Shown here piece by piece: positions 30,145 to 39,569 of a stretch of 64,000 nt of DNA; positions within the stretch are counted from its first letter, which is position 1, and each line of letters begins with the position of its first letter. The stretch spans positions 62,001 to 126,000 of the forward strand of contig NZ_RHOM01000002.1 in NCBI RefSeq assembly GCF_003946515.1. Direction: 5' to 3'. The position numbers and the translations under genes are program-made. A model generated the notes under the pieces. It saw only the letters and a program-made list of their open reading frames with translations, made no database searches and was not told the origin of the DNA. Source of the DNA: Companilactobacillus zhongbaensis (GTDB taxonomy: Bacteria; Bacillota; Bacilli; Lactobacillales; Lactobacillaceae).

Positions 30145-30245
30145 GAAGGGATTTTCTCCGAAAAAATAGAGTACCCCCAATAATCCCTTCTATGGCCTAA
30201 TGGAATTATTTTGAGCACTCTGTTTGTTAACACCCGGCGGTGATT
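30145..30245 (-). ncRNA. Candidate guanidine-class riboswitch leader of the SMR gene
   Basis: On the minus strand the leader starts with a hairpin CACCGCCGGGTG (30242-30231). A long stem follows: AGAGT/ACTCT and AATAATTCC/GGGATTATT, with a loop containing GGCC. That loop could kiss the GCC of the first hairpin. T6 follows the second stem, so it doubles as a terminator. GAAGGGATT (30190-30182) can also pair with AATCCCTTC (30153-30145), a mutually exclusive fold. Two kissing hairpins with an overlapping terminator before an SMR or MATE gene recall the guanidine-IV (mepA) class, but I matched this from memory of its architecture only. Confidence 0.55.
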
Positions 30246-30275
30246 TAAATTAAAAATATTATATCACAGGTAAAA

Positions 30276-31457
30276 CTATTCTTCAGCAGGTAACACCGGG
30301 AATCGTTTTACGATGAATGTGAATAAGTAAGACATTGCTAAAATGATTGCTACAACGACATATGGTGAATGTGGATTCCAATCCATCAATGCACCAGACA
30401 TCAAAGGTCCAACGATGTTACCGATCGAAGTTAGTGACATATTCATACCATTGATCAAGCCTTGTTGATTAGCCCGTCCAGCTTTTGTTAGCAAAGTCGT
30501 GATGGCTGGTCTCAATAAGTCAAAGGAACTGAAGATGATCAAAGTAGCAATGATAACTTCCGTTTTTGTTCTAGCGAACAAGATCCAACCAACTGACACA
30601 GCACTTAGTAAGTAACACAGACTGATCAGTTTGATCTCACCGATCTTGTTAACGAAAATGTTGAATAAACTAACTTGTAAGATCAAGGAAATAATCCCGT
30701 TAAGCGTTAATACTAAGGCAATCGTTCCTAATCCGAAGTTGAAGATCTGGTTAACGTAAATACTGTAAATACTTTCGAATCCTTGAAGCCCGAATGAGGC
30801 GATCAAGATCATTGTGAACAAAATGATGAATGGGATAGTCAAAAGATCACGATAGGAACCGGATTTTTTATCCAGCTGCTTTTGCGCGTCTTTTTCAAGT
30901 ACCTCTTTGTCAGCATCGTGTAAGAACAGCTGTGTGAAGATGACACTGATGATACCGATACCGGCTGCGAACCAGAAAGGTGTCTTGTAGTCGATATTGG
31001 CAAGCATACCACCAATACCAGGTCCTAAGATCAAGCCACCACTGAAGGCTGCAGACAGCCAACCGATAACTTTGGCCCGTTCTTTCAAGGTAGTTAAATC
31101 TGATGCTAAAGCCATTGAAGTTGGAACTACCATGGCTGCTGATAAACCACCGATCAAACGAGAAATGTTGAAACCAGGCAAGGTAGTTGACATAGCGAAG
31201 ATCACTTCAGAAACAGCGTAGATCAACAAACCTAAGACGATGATCGGTTTTCGACCAACTCGATCAGATATCCGACCAACGATTGGTGAAGCAATGAACT
31301 GAGCTAAGGCAAAAAGTGAAGTCATAACTCCCATATCTGATGTAGTATAGTGGAATTCATTTTTAATGAATGGGGTGACAGGTATGACCAAACCGATACC
31401 TAAACAAATTAAAAAGTTACTGAACACTAAAATATAAATCGATTTCTTATGCTTCAT
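30276..31457 (-). CDS. MFS multidrug/tetracycline-type exporter
   Basis: The 393-residue protein has 12 predicted membrane segments. The MFS motif A GRISDRVGRKP is near residue 61, and the drug:proton antiporter motif C LGPGIGGMLA is near 145, which marks 12-helix exporters of the NorA/TetA type. The substrate is unknown. The start follows GAGGTAAAAAATG. It lies downstream of no other gene on its strand. The 31458-31834 gap contains divergent promoters only. Confidence 0.9.
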   Translation of the reverse strand: MKHKKSIYILVFSNFLICLGIGLVIPVTPFIKNEFHYTTSDMGVMTSLFALAQFIASPIVGRISDRVGRKPIIVLGLLIYAVSEVIFAMSTTLPGFNISRLIGGLSAAMVVPTSMALASDLTTLKERAKVIGWLSAAFSGGLILGPGIGGMLANIDYKTPFWFAAGIGIISVIFTQLFLHDADKEVLEKDAQKQLDKKSGSYRDLLTIPFIILFTMILIASFGLQGFESIYSIYVNQIFNFGLGTIALVLTLNGIISLILQVSLFNIFVNKIGEIKLISLCYLLSAVSVGWILFARTKTEVIIATLIIFSSFDLLRPAITTLLTKAGRANQQGLINGMNMSLTSIGNIVGPLMSGALMDWNPHSPYVVVAIILAMSYLFTFIVKRFPVLPAEE

Positions 31458-31834
31458 TTTTTACCTCCTCAAGATCACTACTTCAAAAAAAAAAGACCAC
31501 CGAAACGGTAGTAGAAGTAGTCGTATTTTGAATCTCCTAAATAATTACGCTTTATTGCGCCTGATGAAACAGTATACAGCATAAATATTATAAAGAAAAC
31601 ACTTTTAACACATTGGTAATATTCTTGTATTAATAAATCGTATGAAGGTCTAAGCCAATGGGGATGTGGGATGGAGAGGTCGGTTGGAAAATATACACAA
31701 TCTTTACTGATAATATACATTTTATTTACATCACTTTTATATACTTTAAAAACAGCATATTTCTTTGCGTGGTAATACGGGGGAATTAGTACTGCAATAC
31801 ACAATTGATTGCTAGGAAATTCATTGGGGAAATT

Positions 31835-32674
31835 ATGGGGAAATTTAAGGTAATTCAAATAACAGATACACATTTAACTCCTGAAGGGGAACGGGCTGTA
31901 AATAATCAAAAAATAGACCCGGTTTTAAAACTTAATAGCATTTTTATGGATATTTCAAAAATGACCGATAAACCTGATATGATAGCAATTACTGGAGATT
32001 TGATTCATCAGGGTAGTGTCGATGACTACCGAAAGTTGGCACGCTTTATCAGTAGACAGATGGATAAATTAAATATTCCTATTAATGTCATTTTAGGAAA
32101 TCATGATATTACGTCTGCTTTTTATACAGGATATTTATCTCAACCTGTTCAGTCAAAATACTACTATTTAGTACCAACGAAGAACTACAATTTCTACTTC
32201 CTTGACAGTAAGTTTTACGACTACGAGCAAGGATATCTTGGTCAAGAACAATTGACCTGGTTGCGGGACAATTTGGAAGATGAACCTAAGAAGAAGTCGG
32301 TGATTTTCTTACATCACCCGGTTGCAGGTCCATCGATCCAACACATGCAGTACAGCATTTTGCAAGAGGGTCAAGAATTATTGGATGTTATCAAACATAG
32401 TCCAGTCATGGCGGTTTTTTCTGGTCACATTCATTTCTCGACTACTTTTACTAAGAGCAAGATTTTATTCCACACTACGGATTCTAGTGCTTATCACATT
32501 AACTGTGATGACCATCATAAACATTTGATTTATGATGCTACCAACTACGACATCATTACGATTGAAGACGATAATATTGGTGTTGAGACTCGTTGTTTAT
32601 TGGCGGGACAAGACGTGATCAATCACGTTGATGTTGGTGATACTGGATTTGTTGACCCTGGGATTTTCCAATAA
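31835..32674 (+). CDS. Metallophosphoesterase, CpdA/Icc-like
   Basis: The 279-residue protein carries the calcineurin-like metal motifs in order: ITDTHL near residue 8, GDLIHQG near 56, GNHD near 87 and SGHIHFST near 203. The arrangement resembles 3',5'-cyclic nucleotide phosphodiesterases of the CpdA/Icc group, but many lactobacillar homologues have no known substrate. The start is the ATG at 31835 after TGGGGAAA; an upstream TTG would add a leader without a ribosome site. Confidence 0.88.
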   Translation: MGKFKVIQITDTHLTPEGERAVNNQKIDPVLKLNSIFMDISKMTDKPDMIAITGDLIHQGSVDDYRKLARFISRQMDKLNIPINVILGNHDITSAFYTGYLSQPVQSKYYYLVPTKNYNFYFLDSKFYDYEQGYLGQEQLTWLRDNLEDEPKKKSVIFLHHPVAGPSIQHMQYSILQEGQELLDVIKHSPVMAVFSGHIHFSTTFTKSKILFHTTDSSAYHINCDDHHKHLIYDATNYDIITIEDDNIGVETRCLLAGQDVINHVDVGDTGFVDPGIFQ

Positions 32675-32716
32675 AAAAGTGCGATTTAACATTTTTACGT
32701 TAAATCGCACTTTTTG
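32674..32716. terminator. Terminator after the metallophosphoesterase (bidirectional)
   Basis: AAAAAGTGCGATTTAAC and GTTAAATCGCACTTTTT form a long perfect stem, serving this gene and the convergent antiporter. Confidence 0.88.
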
Positions 32717-32737
32717 CATTCAGTCATATTCGACGAA

Positions 32738-34177
32738 TTATTCTAATTCGAGTTTTTTCTCGTGACGTCTGATCATTGGCATGATGAAGCCAAGTCCGAA
32801 TAAGACAATCACGGTGATGACGTTTAATAATAGTTGATGATCGAACGCTTTAGTTCCAAAGTCTGCTTCTTGAGGGATGAACCCTAAGGTTGCACAGACG
32901 AAGGTGAAAGCTAGACACCAACCACCGACGAGTAAGGCACCTTTTTTACTGTTGATGAAGGTGTAGTCGGATTTGAACTTGTTTTGTTGCCAACGGACAC
33001 AAATGAAGGCGAAGAAGACCCAACAAGTTTTGTATGGTGAAATGATACCGTTGATGTTTAGGAGCCAGTTATAAATGGTGTTGATGTTAGGCAAGGTTCC
33101 GGTCAATAAGAGTAGGAACAAGCTTAACCCTGAAGTCATCATGTATGAGTGTACTGGACGACCATTTTTGTTTTTCTTCGTCATCCATTTTGGCATGAAG
33201 TTGTCAGCTACGTCACCAGCGAAAACACGACTGGAGGCATCGAGTAGGACAGCTAGTTGAGCCATCATGAAGATAGCTTGTACGACGGCGAAAATGTACA
33301 TCAAGAGTTTTCCTAGACCAAGGCTTTGGCCTAATAAACTAAAGGCGTAGTATGGACCGTTCATCTTGAAGTCGTGCGGGATATGGTTGGCGTTGAAAAA
33401 CATTGCGAGAGCTAACGTCCCGAAGATGGTCAAGAATGCCGTCATTAACGCTAGTAGCCACATGGCTTTAGGAAATTCGTGTTTTGGATCACGCATTTGC
33501 ACGATGTAAGGTGCAGCTAGTTCGGCACCAGACATGGCAAAGATCAGCAACCCGGTAGTTGAGAAGTATTTCAAACTAAATTTCGGCATGAATGCTCCCC
33601 AGTCAAAAGGCTGTGTTGCAATCGGTGAACCGTTCATGACGGCATATCCTGCTAGTAAGACGAAGAGAACGGACATGACGAACATGGCTCCACCACCGAT
33701 CAGTGATAAGATCTCTAGAGAATTTTTAAAGACATTCTCCAATAAAATAAAAATAAGAATAATAGCAAAAGTTAACATTCCGAACCAGAACGTCGACATT
33801 TTTTTATCTAAAGTGTTGTTACCTAGAAACATCCAACTAAAGGACACGATGACCGAGTTAGAAACGTCCACGATGTAAGGCACACTTTGTACCCAATACA
33901 TCCAAGAAGTCCAGTAACCTAATGTATCGTTACTACTGCGACGGACCCAAGAAGCCAGCCCTCCGCTTTGGTTATCAAAGGTCAAACTCATTTGGCTAAC
34001 GATCAATTCATAAGGAATGACGTAGGCGAATAATAGGAAGATCCAAGAAATAACAACTGATAATCCCTGATTTTGGAACGGATAAAAAATATTTTCAAAA
34101 CTAATAATGGTAACGAAGTCGATCAGCGCAATGACTGGCCAACTTAAATAATGCCGTTTAGGCTCTAAAGTCTCCAA
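32738..34177 (-). CDS. APC-superfamily amino-acid antiporter, divergent from the decarboxylase
   Basis: This 479-residue protein has about 12 membrane segments and resembles the glutamate:GABA / basic amino acid antiporter branch of the APC superfamily (GadC/YjeM-like), with long loops around FDNQSGGLASWVRR near residue 70. It is divergently arranged with an ornithine-type decarboxylase, so it is a likely precursor/product exchanger (amino acid in, amine out), which would consume protons in the cell. The exact substrate is inferred from the neighbour. Confidence 0.8.
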   Translation of the reverse strand: METLEPKRHYLSWPVIALIDFVTIISFENIFYPFQNQGLSVVISWIFLLFAYVIPYELIVSQMSLTFDNQSGGLASWVRRSSNDTLGYWTSWMYWVQSVPYIVDVSNSVIVSFSWMFLGNNTLDKKMSTFWFGMLTFAIILIFILLENVFKNSLEILSLIGGGAMFVMSVLFVLLAGYAVMNGSPIATQPFDWGAFMPKFSLKYFSTTGLLIFAMSGAELAAPYIVQMRDPKHEFPKAMWLLALMTAFLTIFGTLALAMFFNANHIPHDFKMNGPYYAFSLLGQSLGLGKLLMYIFAVVQAIFMMAQLAVLLDASSRVFAGDVADNFMPKWMTKKNKNGRPVHSYMMTSGLSLFLLLLTGTLPNINTIYNWLLNINGIISPYKTCWVFFAFICVRWQQNKFKSDYTFINSKKGALLVGGWCLAFTFVCATLGFIPQEADFGTKAFDHQLLLNVITVIVLFGLGFIMPMIRRHEKKLELE

Positions 34178-34410
34178 TTTTACTTTCCCCCGAAATATAT
34201 AGAAAATCTATTTAAAGTAAAATTAGTAATTAGGGGGTTTTAGTGTCAGCAAAGAACTATTGATTTTCACTTGTGTACTACCTCGACAGATATATATAAT
34301 CAAAACTGTAATGCTTTTTGATTGTGAAATTATCACTACACAATTGTAGGGAATAATAGTTCATAATGAAAGTTATTTTTGAAATTAATCAAAGAAAATG
34401 GGAGAAAATA

Positions 34411-36504
34411 ATGAGTTTTCTGAAAATTGCTATCACAGATGATGTGAAAAATTTTGTTCCTAGTCAATGGGACGTGCTACCGTTCAGTCAAAAGGTTCCA
34501 CCAGCAAGCCTTGCTGCTATCGTATTGAACCGATCTGACCAAGCTAATATTTCGGTGGCCCGAGACATCCAAAAGACTTCCGGACTTGGCATTCCCATAA
34601 TCACAATTTCTGAAAATGACTCAGTAAGCGATGTAAAACGATCGATTACTGAAAAAATTGAAAAATATCAGCAAGAAATGGTCCCTGGATTTTTAACGGA
34701 CTTGATTGATTTTGCCCAAAAGCGTCCGATCAGTTTTACTACGCCAGGGCATCACAATGGACAATATTTCGACTTGCATCCGGCAGGTGTTATTTTTAAC
34801 CAATTTTTTGGCAAGAATTTAATGTTCGCTGACACTAGTGATACGGTTGCCCAATTGGGAGATACGATGACCCATGAAGGCACACCGCTAACTGCGGAGC
34901 AAAAAGCCGCCCAAACTTATCATGCTGATAAAGTGTATTTTTGTACGAACGGAACGACTAGTGCTAATTCTATCTGTGCCAGTGCATTGTTGACCGAAGG
35001 AGATTTAGTTTTATTCGATCGTAACAATCACAAATCGCTGTACAACAGTGCCTTAGTCATGTCCGGGGCAAAACCAGTCTACGTGCCAACTGACCGCAAT
35101 CCATTAGGTCTGATCGGTGAAATGGATCCCGACTTTTTAAATGAGGACGTCATTCGTCAAGAAATTGCCAAAGTCGATCCTGAAAAGGCTAAAGCCAAAC
35201 GTCCATTCCGTCTAGCTGTTTTGCAGCTAGAAACATATGACGGGGTATTTTATGATGTAAAGTGGTTGATCGATAGGATCGGTAAACTTTGCGACTACAT
35301 CTTGTTTGACTGCGCTTGGGGTGGATTCGAGCAATTTGTACCGATCATGCAGCATTTGTCGCCGTTGTCATATGAATACGGCCCGGATGATCCCGGTATC
35401 TTAGTGACCCAATCGTTGCACAAACAACAAGCCGGTTTAGCGCAAACTTCGCAGATCTTGAAAAAAGATGCTCATCTCAAAGGTCAAGAACGTTATGTGG
35501 ACCACAAGCACTTCAATAATGCCTATCTGAAATTTGTCACCTCGAGTTATTCTTATTCGATCTATGCTTCACTGACTGTCAATGCCTACGTTACCGCAGG
35601 ACAAGGCAATATAAATTGGTGGGATAAGACTTTGCGGATGGGGATCGAATTCAGAAAACAGCTGCTGAAACGATCACAACTCTTCAAACCACTAGTCCCA
35701 ACGGATTTTGCCGAGATATCGACCGATAACTTAGCTAATAATAGTAAGTATTGGACACTCGATCATAACGAGGATTGGCTCGGATTCAATAAAATGGCGC
35801 CGGGACAAGCAATGTTTGATCCACTAAAGATCACTATTACGACCCCAGGGATCGACATCAAACATCAACAATATGAAAAAACAGGTATCCCAGGTCCAGT
35901 CGTAGCCGAATTTTTAATGGAGCAACAGATCATTCGGGCTAAAGATGATCTTAATTCCTTGCTATTTTTACTGACACCAGGAGATTCACAGGCAGAAATG
36001 GATCGATTGTTGGAGACGTTATTAAGATTTGAAGATCATTATTTAAATGATGATCCACTAGTTGATGTTTTACCAGAATTAGTTAAGGTTCACCCCAAGC
36101 GTTATGAAGGGTATACTTTAAAACAGTTGTGCCAAGAAATGCATCAGTATTATGCTGACAATCAAACGTTCAGCTTGCAAAAGCAGCTTTTTGAAAAAGC
36201 CGACATGCAATCATATGAGATGACGCCTAAACAAGCTGACACTAAGTTCATGCGCAATCAAAGTAAACTAGTCGACTTGAAAAATATTGTCGGACAAACA
36301 GCGATGGAAGGAGCACTTCCTTATCCACCAGGAGTCTTCATCGTTGCTCCCGGAGAAAAGTGGCAGTCGATCGATCAAAAATATTTTGAAGTTTTAGTTG
36401 GTGCCATCGAACGTTTCCCAGGATTTGTACCAGAGATCCAAGGAGTATATTGGCAAACAGACAATGAGGGACACATTTCAGTTCAAGCAGAAGTTTTAAA
36501 ATAA
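34411..36504 (+). CDS. Ornithine decarboxylase-type PLP enzyme (Orn/Lys/Arg decarboxylase family)
   Basis: This fold-type I decarboxylase of 697 residues is the size of inducible ornithine decarboxylase from Lactobacillus 30a. The N-terminal wing domain (about 1-105) precedes the PLP domain: FTTPGHHNGQYF near 115, VYFCTNGTTSANS near 180, DRNNHKS near 206, and the Schiff-base lysine in TQSLHKQQAGLAQTSQI near 340. Ornithine rather than lysine as substrate is inferred from similarity. Start at 34411 after GGGAGA. The next gene follows after 15 bases. It likely acts with the divergent antiporter in acid resistance and putrescine formation. Confidence 0.85.
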   Translation: MSFLKIAITDDVKNFVPSQWDVLPFSQKVPPASLAAIVLNRSDQANISVARDIQKTSGLGIPIITISENDSVSDVKRSITEKIEKYQQEMVPGFLTDLIDFAQKRPISFTTPGHHNGQYFDLHPAGVIFNQFFGKNLMFADTSDTVAQLGDTMTHEGTPLTAEQKAAQTYHADKVYFCTNGTTSANSICASALLTEGDLVLFDRNNHKSLYNSALVMSGAKPVYVPTDRNPLGLIGEMDPDFLNEDVIRQEIAKVDPEKAKAKRPFRLAVLQLETYDGVFYDVKWLIDRIGKLCDYILFDCAWGGFEQFVPIMQHLSPLSYEYGPDDPGILVTQSLHKQQAGLAQTSQILKKDAHLKGQERYVDHKHFNNAYLKFVTSSYSYSIYASLTVNAYVTAGQGNINWWDKTLRMGIEFRKQLLKRSQLFKPLVPTDFAEISTDNLANNSKYWTLDHNEDWLGFNKMAPGQAMFDPLKITITTPGIDIKHQQYEKTGIPGPVVAEFLMEQQIIRAKDDLNSLLFLLTPGDSQAEMDRLLETLLRFEDHYLNDDPLVDVLPELVKVHPKRYEGYTLKQLCQEMHQYYADNQTFSLQKQLFEKADMQSYEMTPKQADTKFMRNQSKLVDLKNIVGQTAMEGALPYPPGVFIVAPGEKWQSIDQKYFEVLVGAIERFPGFVPEIQGVYWQTDNEGHISVQAEVLK

Positions 36505-36519
36505 GAGGAGGAATTACAC

Positions 36520-37785
36520 ATGGCCTTGTCATGGAAAGAAAATTTACCAGAAGAATTAAGTCAAAAAGTAGCAAAAGTTGAAAAAATGATTCAACCTAAG
36601 ATCGATGAGATCGACGAACAAGTTTTATATACGCAACAACGTGTCTTAGATTTGTTTAGAGAAAACCAAGTTGGTGAAGAAGACCTAGTTTCTTCAACCG
36701 GATACGGATACGATGATATCGGCCGTGATAAGATCGAAAAAATTTACGCCGGATATTTCAAAACTGACGACGCCTTAGTTCGACCACAGTTTGCCTCAGG
36801 TACCCATGCTATCTCGACAGCCTTGTTCAGCATGTTGCGTCCGGATGATACTTTGTATTATTTGACGGGAACACCTTATGACACGATCCAAGAAGTCATC
36901 GGTATCGCCGGCAACAACCAAGGAACGATGACCGACTACGGTATCAAGTTTAGAACTGACGAATTAAAAGAGGACGGTTCTGTTGATTATCAGGCCGCTA
37001 AAAAGTCATTATCAGAAGACAAATCGATCAAAGTTGTAGCCATTCAAAGATCACGTGGTTATGCTGTCAGAGACAGTTTCACAGTTGAAAAAATCGTCGA
37101 AATGATCAAGTTTGTTAAAAAGATAAATCCTAACGTCAACATTTTTGTCGATAACTGTTATGGCGAATTTTCCGAAATGGAAGAACCTACTTTTTACGGG
37201 GCCGATATCATGGCTGGTTCACTATACAAAAATGCCGGTGCTGGTATCGTCAAGAGTGGTGCCTACATCGTCGGAAGATCTGACTTGATCAATGGGGCGG
37301 GTTCTAGACTAACTGTTCCTGGTGCTGGAAAGGGTGAAGGGGCAACTTGGGGATACATGCGCGACTTTTACCAAGGCTTCTTCTTAGCTCCACATACTAC
37401 TGGTGAAGCATTGAAGGGAACTGTCTTTACAGCAGCCTTGTGCGAAGAAATGGGGATGACTGTTTCTCCAAAATGGGATGCTCCTAGAACGGATATCGTT
37501 CAAACTGTCAACTTTGGGAAACCAGATCCAATGATCAAGTTTTGTGCTGCCATCCAACATTATTCACCAATGAACTCCTTCGTTGACCCAATTCCTAGTC
37601 ATCAAGACGGCTACGAAGATGAAGTCATCATGGCTTCCGGAAGTTTTACTGAAGGATCAACTATCGAGTTATCATCAGATGGTCCTATCAGACCACCTTA
37701 TTCACTTTACATTCAAGGTGGACTATCTTACGCTCACGTAAAAATTGCGATAACTAGAGCGGTAAACGACACTTTCTACAAATAA
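36520..37785 (+). CDS. Methionine-gamma-lyase-like PLP enzyme (aluminium-resistance family)
   Basis: The 421-residue protein belongs to the YnbB/aluminium-resistance family of PLP enzymes (Met_gamma_lyase Pfam family). Family features seen are RPQFASGTHAISTALF near residue 90, LTGTPYDTIQEVIG, DNCYGEFSEMEEP near 210 and the probable PLP lysine in MAGSLYKNAGAGIVKSGAY near 233. Its usual genomic neighbour is glnA or hfq; pairing with an ornithine decarboxylase, 15 bases apart and with its own AGAGGAGG site, is less expected. Biochemical function is uncertain. Confidence 0.85.
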   Translation: MALSWKENLPEELSQKVAKVEKMIQPKIDEIDEQVLYTQQRVLDLFRENQVGEEDLVSSTGYGYDDIGRDKIEKIYAGYFKTDDALVRPQFASGTHAISTALFSMLRPDDTLYYLTGTPYDTIQEVIGIAGNNQGTMTDYGIKFRTDELKEDGSVDYQAAKKSLSEDKSIKVVAIQRSRGYAVRDSFTVEKIVEMIKFVKKINPNVNIFVDNCYGEFSEMEEPTFYGADIMAGSLYKNAGAGIVKSGAYIVGRSDLINGAGSRLTVPGAGKGEGATWGYMRDFYQGFFLAPHTTGEALKGTVFTAALCEEMGMTVSPKWDAPRTDIVQTVNFGKPDPMIKFCAAIQHYSPMNSFVDPIPSHQDGYEDEVIMASGSFTEGSTIELSSDGPIRPPYSLYIQGGLSYAHVKIAITRAVNDTFYK

Positions 37786-37789
37786 AATA

Positions 37790-37846
37790 AGCAAGCAAAA
37801 AGCTATGGTATCAAGAGTATGAACTCTTAACACCATAGCTTTTTTT
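37790..37846. terminator. Bidirectional terminator after the decarboxylase operon
   Basis: AAAAAGCTATGGT and ACCATAGCTTTTTTT pair, with an inner AAGAG/CTCTT stem. Confidence 0.85.
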
Positions 37847-39233
37847 AATCCATATTTAAAAAGTCTCTTGATAAATTACTGTGTCTCTTACTTAAGAAGA
37901 ACAAGCCACTGAACCAAACCAAGGCGAAAATCAAAGATATCAACGTGCTCTTTTCAAAGACCATCATCACGGCTACAATTGCAAAGAAAACTAACACGAT
38001 ATAGTCGCTGACGGGTGAGAAAGGCATTTTAAAGAAAGTATTTTTGGGATGTTTCTTCCGAAATTTCAAGTGAGCTAAGATAATAGTTCCCCAGATGAAT
38101 AAGAAACTAGTAGTTGCAACACCAGTGATCAGTGAGAAAACATCGTTTGGCATAATGATGTTCAACAAGGTCGAGAGAGCAATCAAGATCGATGAGAGCA
38201 AAATTGCCATTGATGGCACGTGATGGATCGATAATTTGCTGATCTTATTAACTCGAGGGCTCTTTGACTGACTGGTCAATTCAGACAACATACGACCAGT
38301 GGTGAAGAGGGCGCTGTTACATGAAGAGGCAGCTGCAGTGATGACAACGAAGTTGACGATGTCAGCTGCACCTTGGATTCCTAGTTCCTTAAAGACCATA
38401 ACGAATGGACTAGATGAAGGATCCAGACCGGTCCAAGGGAAGATGCTCATGATAACAGCTAAAGATCCAATGTAGAAAATCAATATCCGTAAAGGAATAC
38501 TGTTGATAGCTTTAGGCATGATTTTTTTTGGATCTTGGACTTCAGCAGCAGTCATACCGATCATCTCAATACCGACAAAGGCGAAAACAACCATAGGTAA
38601 TGACATGAAAAATCCTTGCCAGCCGCGAGCGAAGAAGCCACCGTCTTGAATTAGATTTGCAGGAGTAGCCACTCCTGCGGAAGTCTTGTATCTAAAAATT
38701 ATCAAGAATATACCCACAACGATCAAAGCTAAGATGGCAAAAACTTTGATCAAAGCGAACCAGAATTCTACTTCACCAAAAGCTTTCACGGTGATCAAAT
38801 TAATACAAACAAGAATAATCAACGTGATTAATCCTGGTACCCATTGGGGCAAGTTTGGTATCCACAATTTGATATAAACCCCGATGGCGGTAAGTTCAGC
38901 CATTGCAATGGCAATCCAACTAGCCCAATAGGACCAACCAATGACAAACGCGGTTCGCTTGCCTAAATAATCATAAATAGTTTCGACAAAAGAATGATAT
39001 TTCAAATCGGATAAAAGTAGTTCCCCGAGTGCTCGCATGATCCAGAAACAGATAATACCAGTTAGTAAATATGCTAACAATATTGCTGGTCCTGCTAAGT
39101 GAATCGATTTACCGGCACCAAGGAAGAGACCAGTACCAATGGCACCACCGATAGCAATCATCTCAACTTGTCTACCAGTTAAACTTCTGGATAACTCATT
39201 TTTTCCAGATGAGATTGTTTCTTCTTCTTCCAT
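37845..39233 (-). CDS. AAT-family amino-acid permease (CycA-like)
   Basis: The 462-residue protein begins with a soluble tail, then RSLTGRQVEMIAIGGAIGTG, the hallmark of the AAT branch of APC permeases, and has 12 membrane segments. It resembles D-alanine/D-serine/glycine and related permeases, but the substrate cannot be fixed from sequence. It is monocistronic on the minus strand; the 39234-39569 gap upstream is AT-rich with no gene visible. Confidence 0.87.
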   Translation of the reverse strand: MEEEETISSGKNELSRSLTGRQVEMIAIGGAIGTGLFLGAGKSIHLAGPAILLAYLLTGIICFWIMRALGELLLSDLKYHSFVETIYDYLGKRTAFVIGWSYWASWIAIAMAELTAIGVYIKLWIPNLPQWVPGLITLIILVCINLITVKAFGEVEFWFALIKVFAILALIVVGIFLIIFRYKTSAGVATPANLIQDGGFFARGWQGFFMSLPMVVFAFVGIEMIGMTAAEVQDPKKIMPKAINSIPLRILIFYIGSLAVIMSIFPWTGLDPSSSPFVMVFKELGIQGAADIVNFVVITAAASSCNSALFTTGRMLSELTSQSKSPRVNKISKLSIHHVPSMAILLSSILIALSTLLNIIMPNDVFSLITGVATTSFLFIWGTIILAHLKFRKKHPKNTFFKMPFSPVSDYIVLVFFAIVAVMMVFEKSTLISLIFALVWFSGLFFLSKRHSNLSRDFLNMD

Positions 39234-39569
39234 ATTCGTAACCTTCTATAATCCCAATATTTAAAATAACTACACAAATGGCACATAGTAAATATTTGTA
39301 CAAAAGCAATGTAAGTTTATAGCATGAATTAAATCTGCCATGGGGTCAGGTAGCAGCTTTATTCGTTCTTAATTATCGCAAGAAAAGAAAACAGAAATTA
39401 CTCAAATATGAAAAAATGTTTTTAAAATTATAAGGATAAAAATATAAAAACAATCAGGATAAACGCTATTTATCATAAAATTATTTGAATATATTATGAA
39501 ATTATAAATTTATAAATCGAATAAAAGTTGTAGTATAATTTGAACCAAAATAACTTTTGGAGGGATTAG

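Noticed and set aside
31478-31873. A 131-residue minus-strand frame upstream of the metallophosphoesterase
   Set aside because: It covers the promoter region between divergent genes, has odd composition and no ribosome site.
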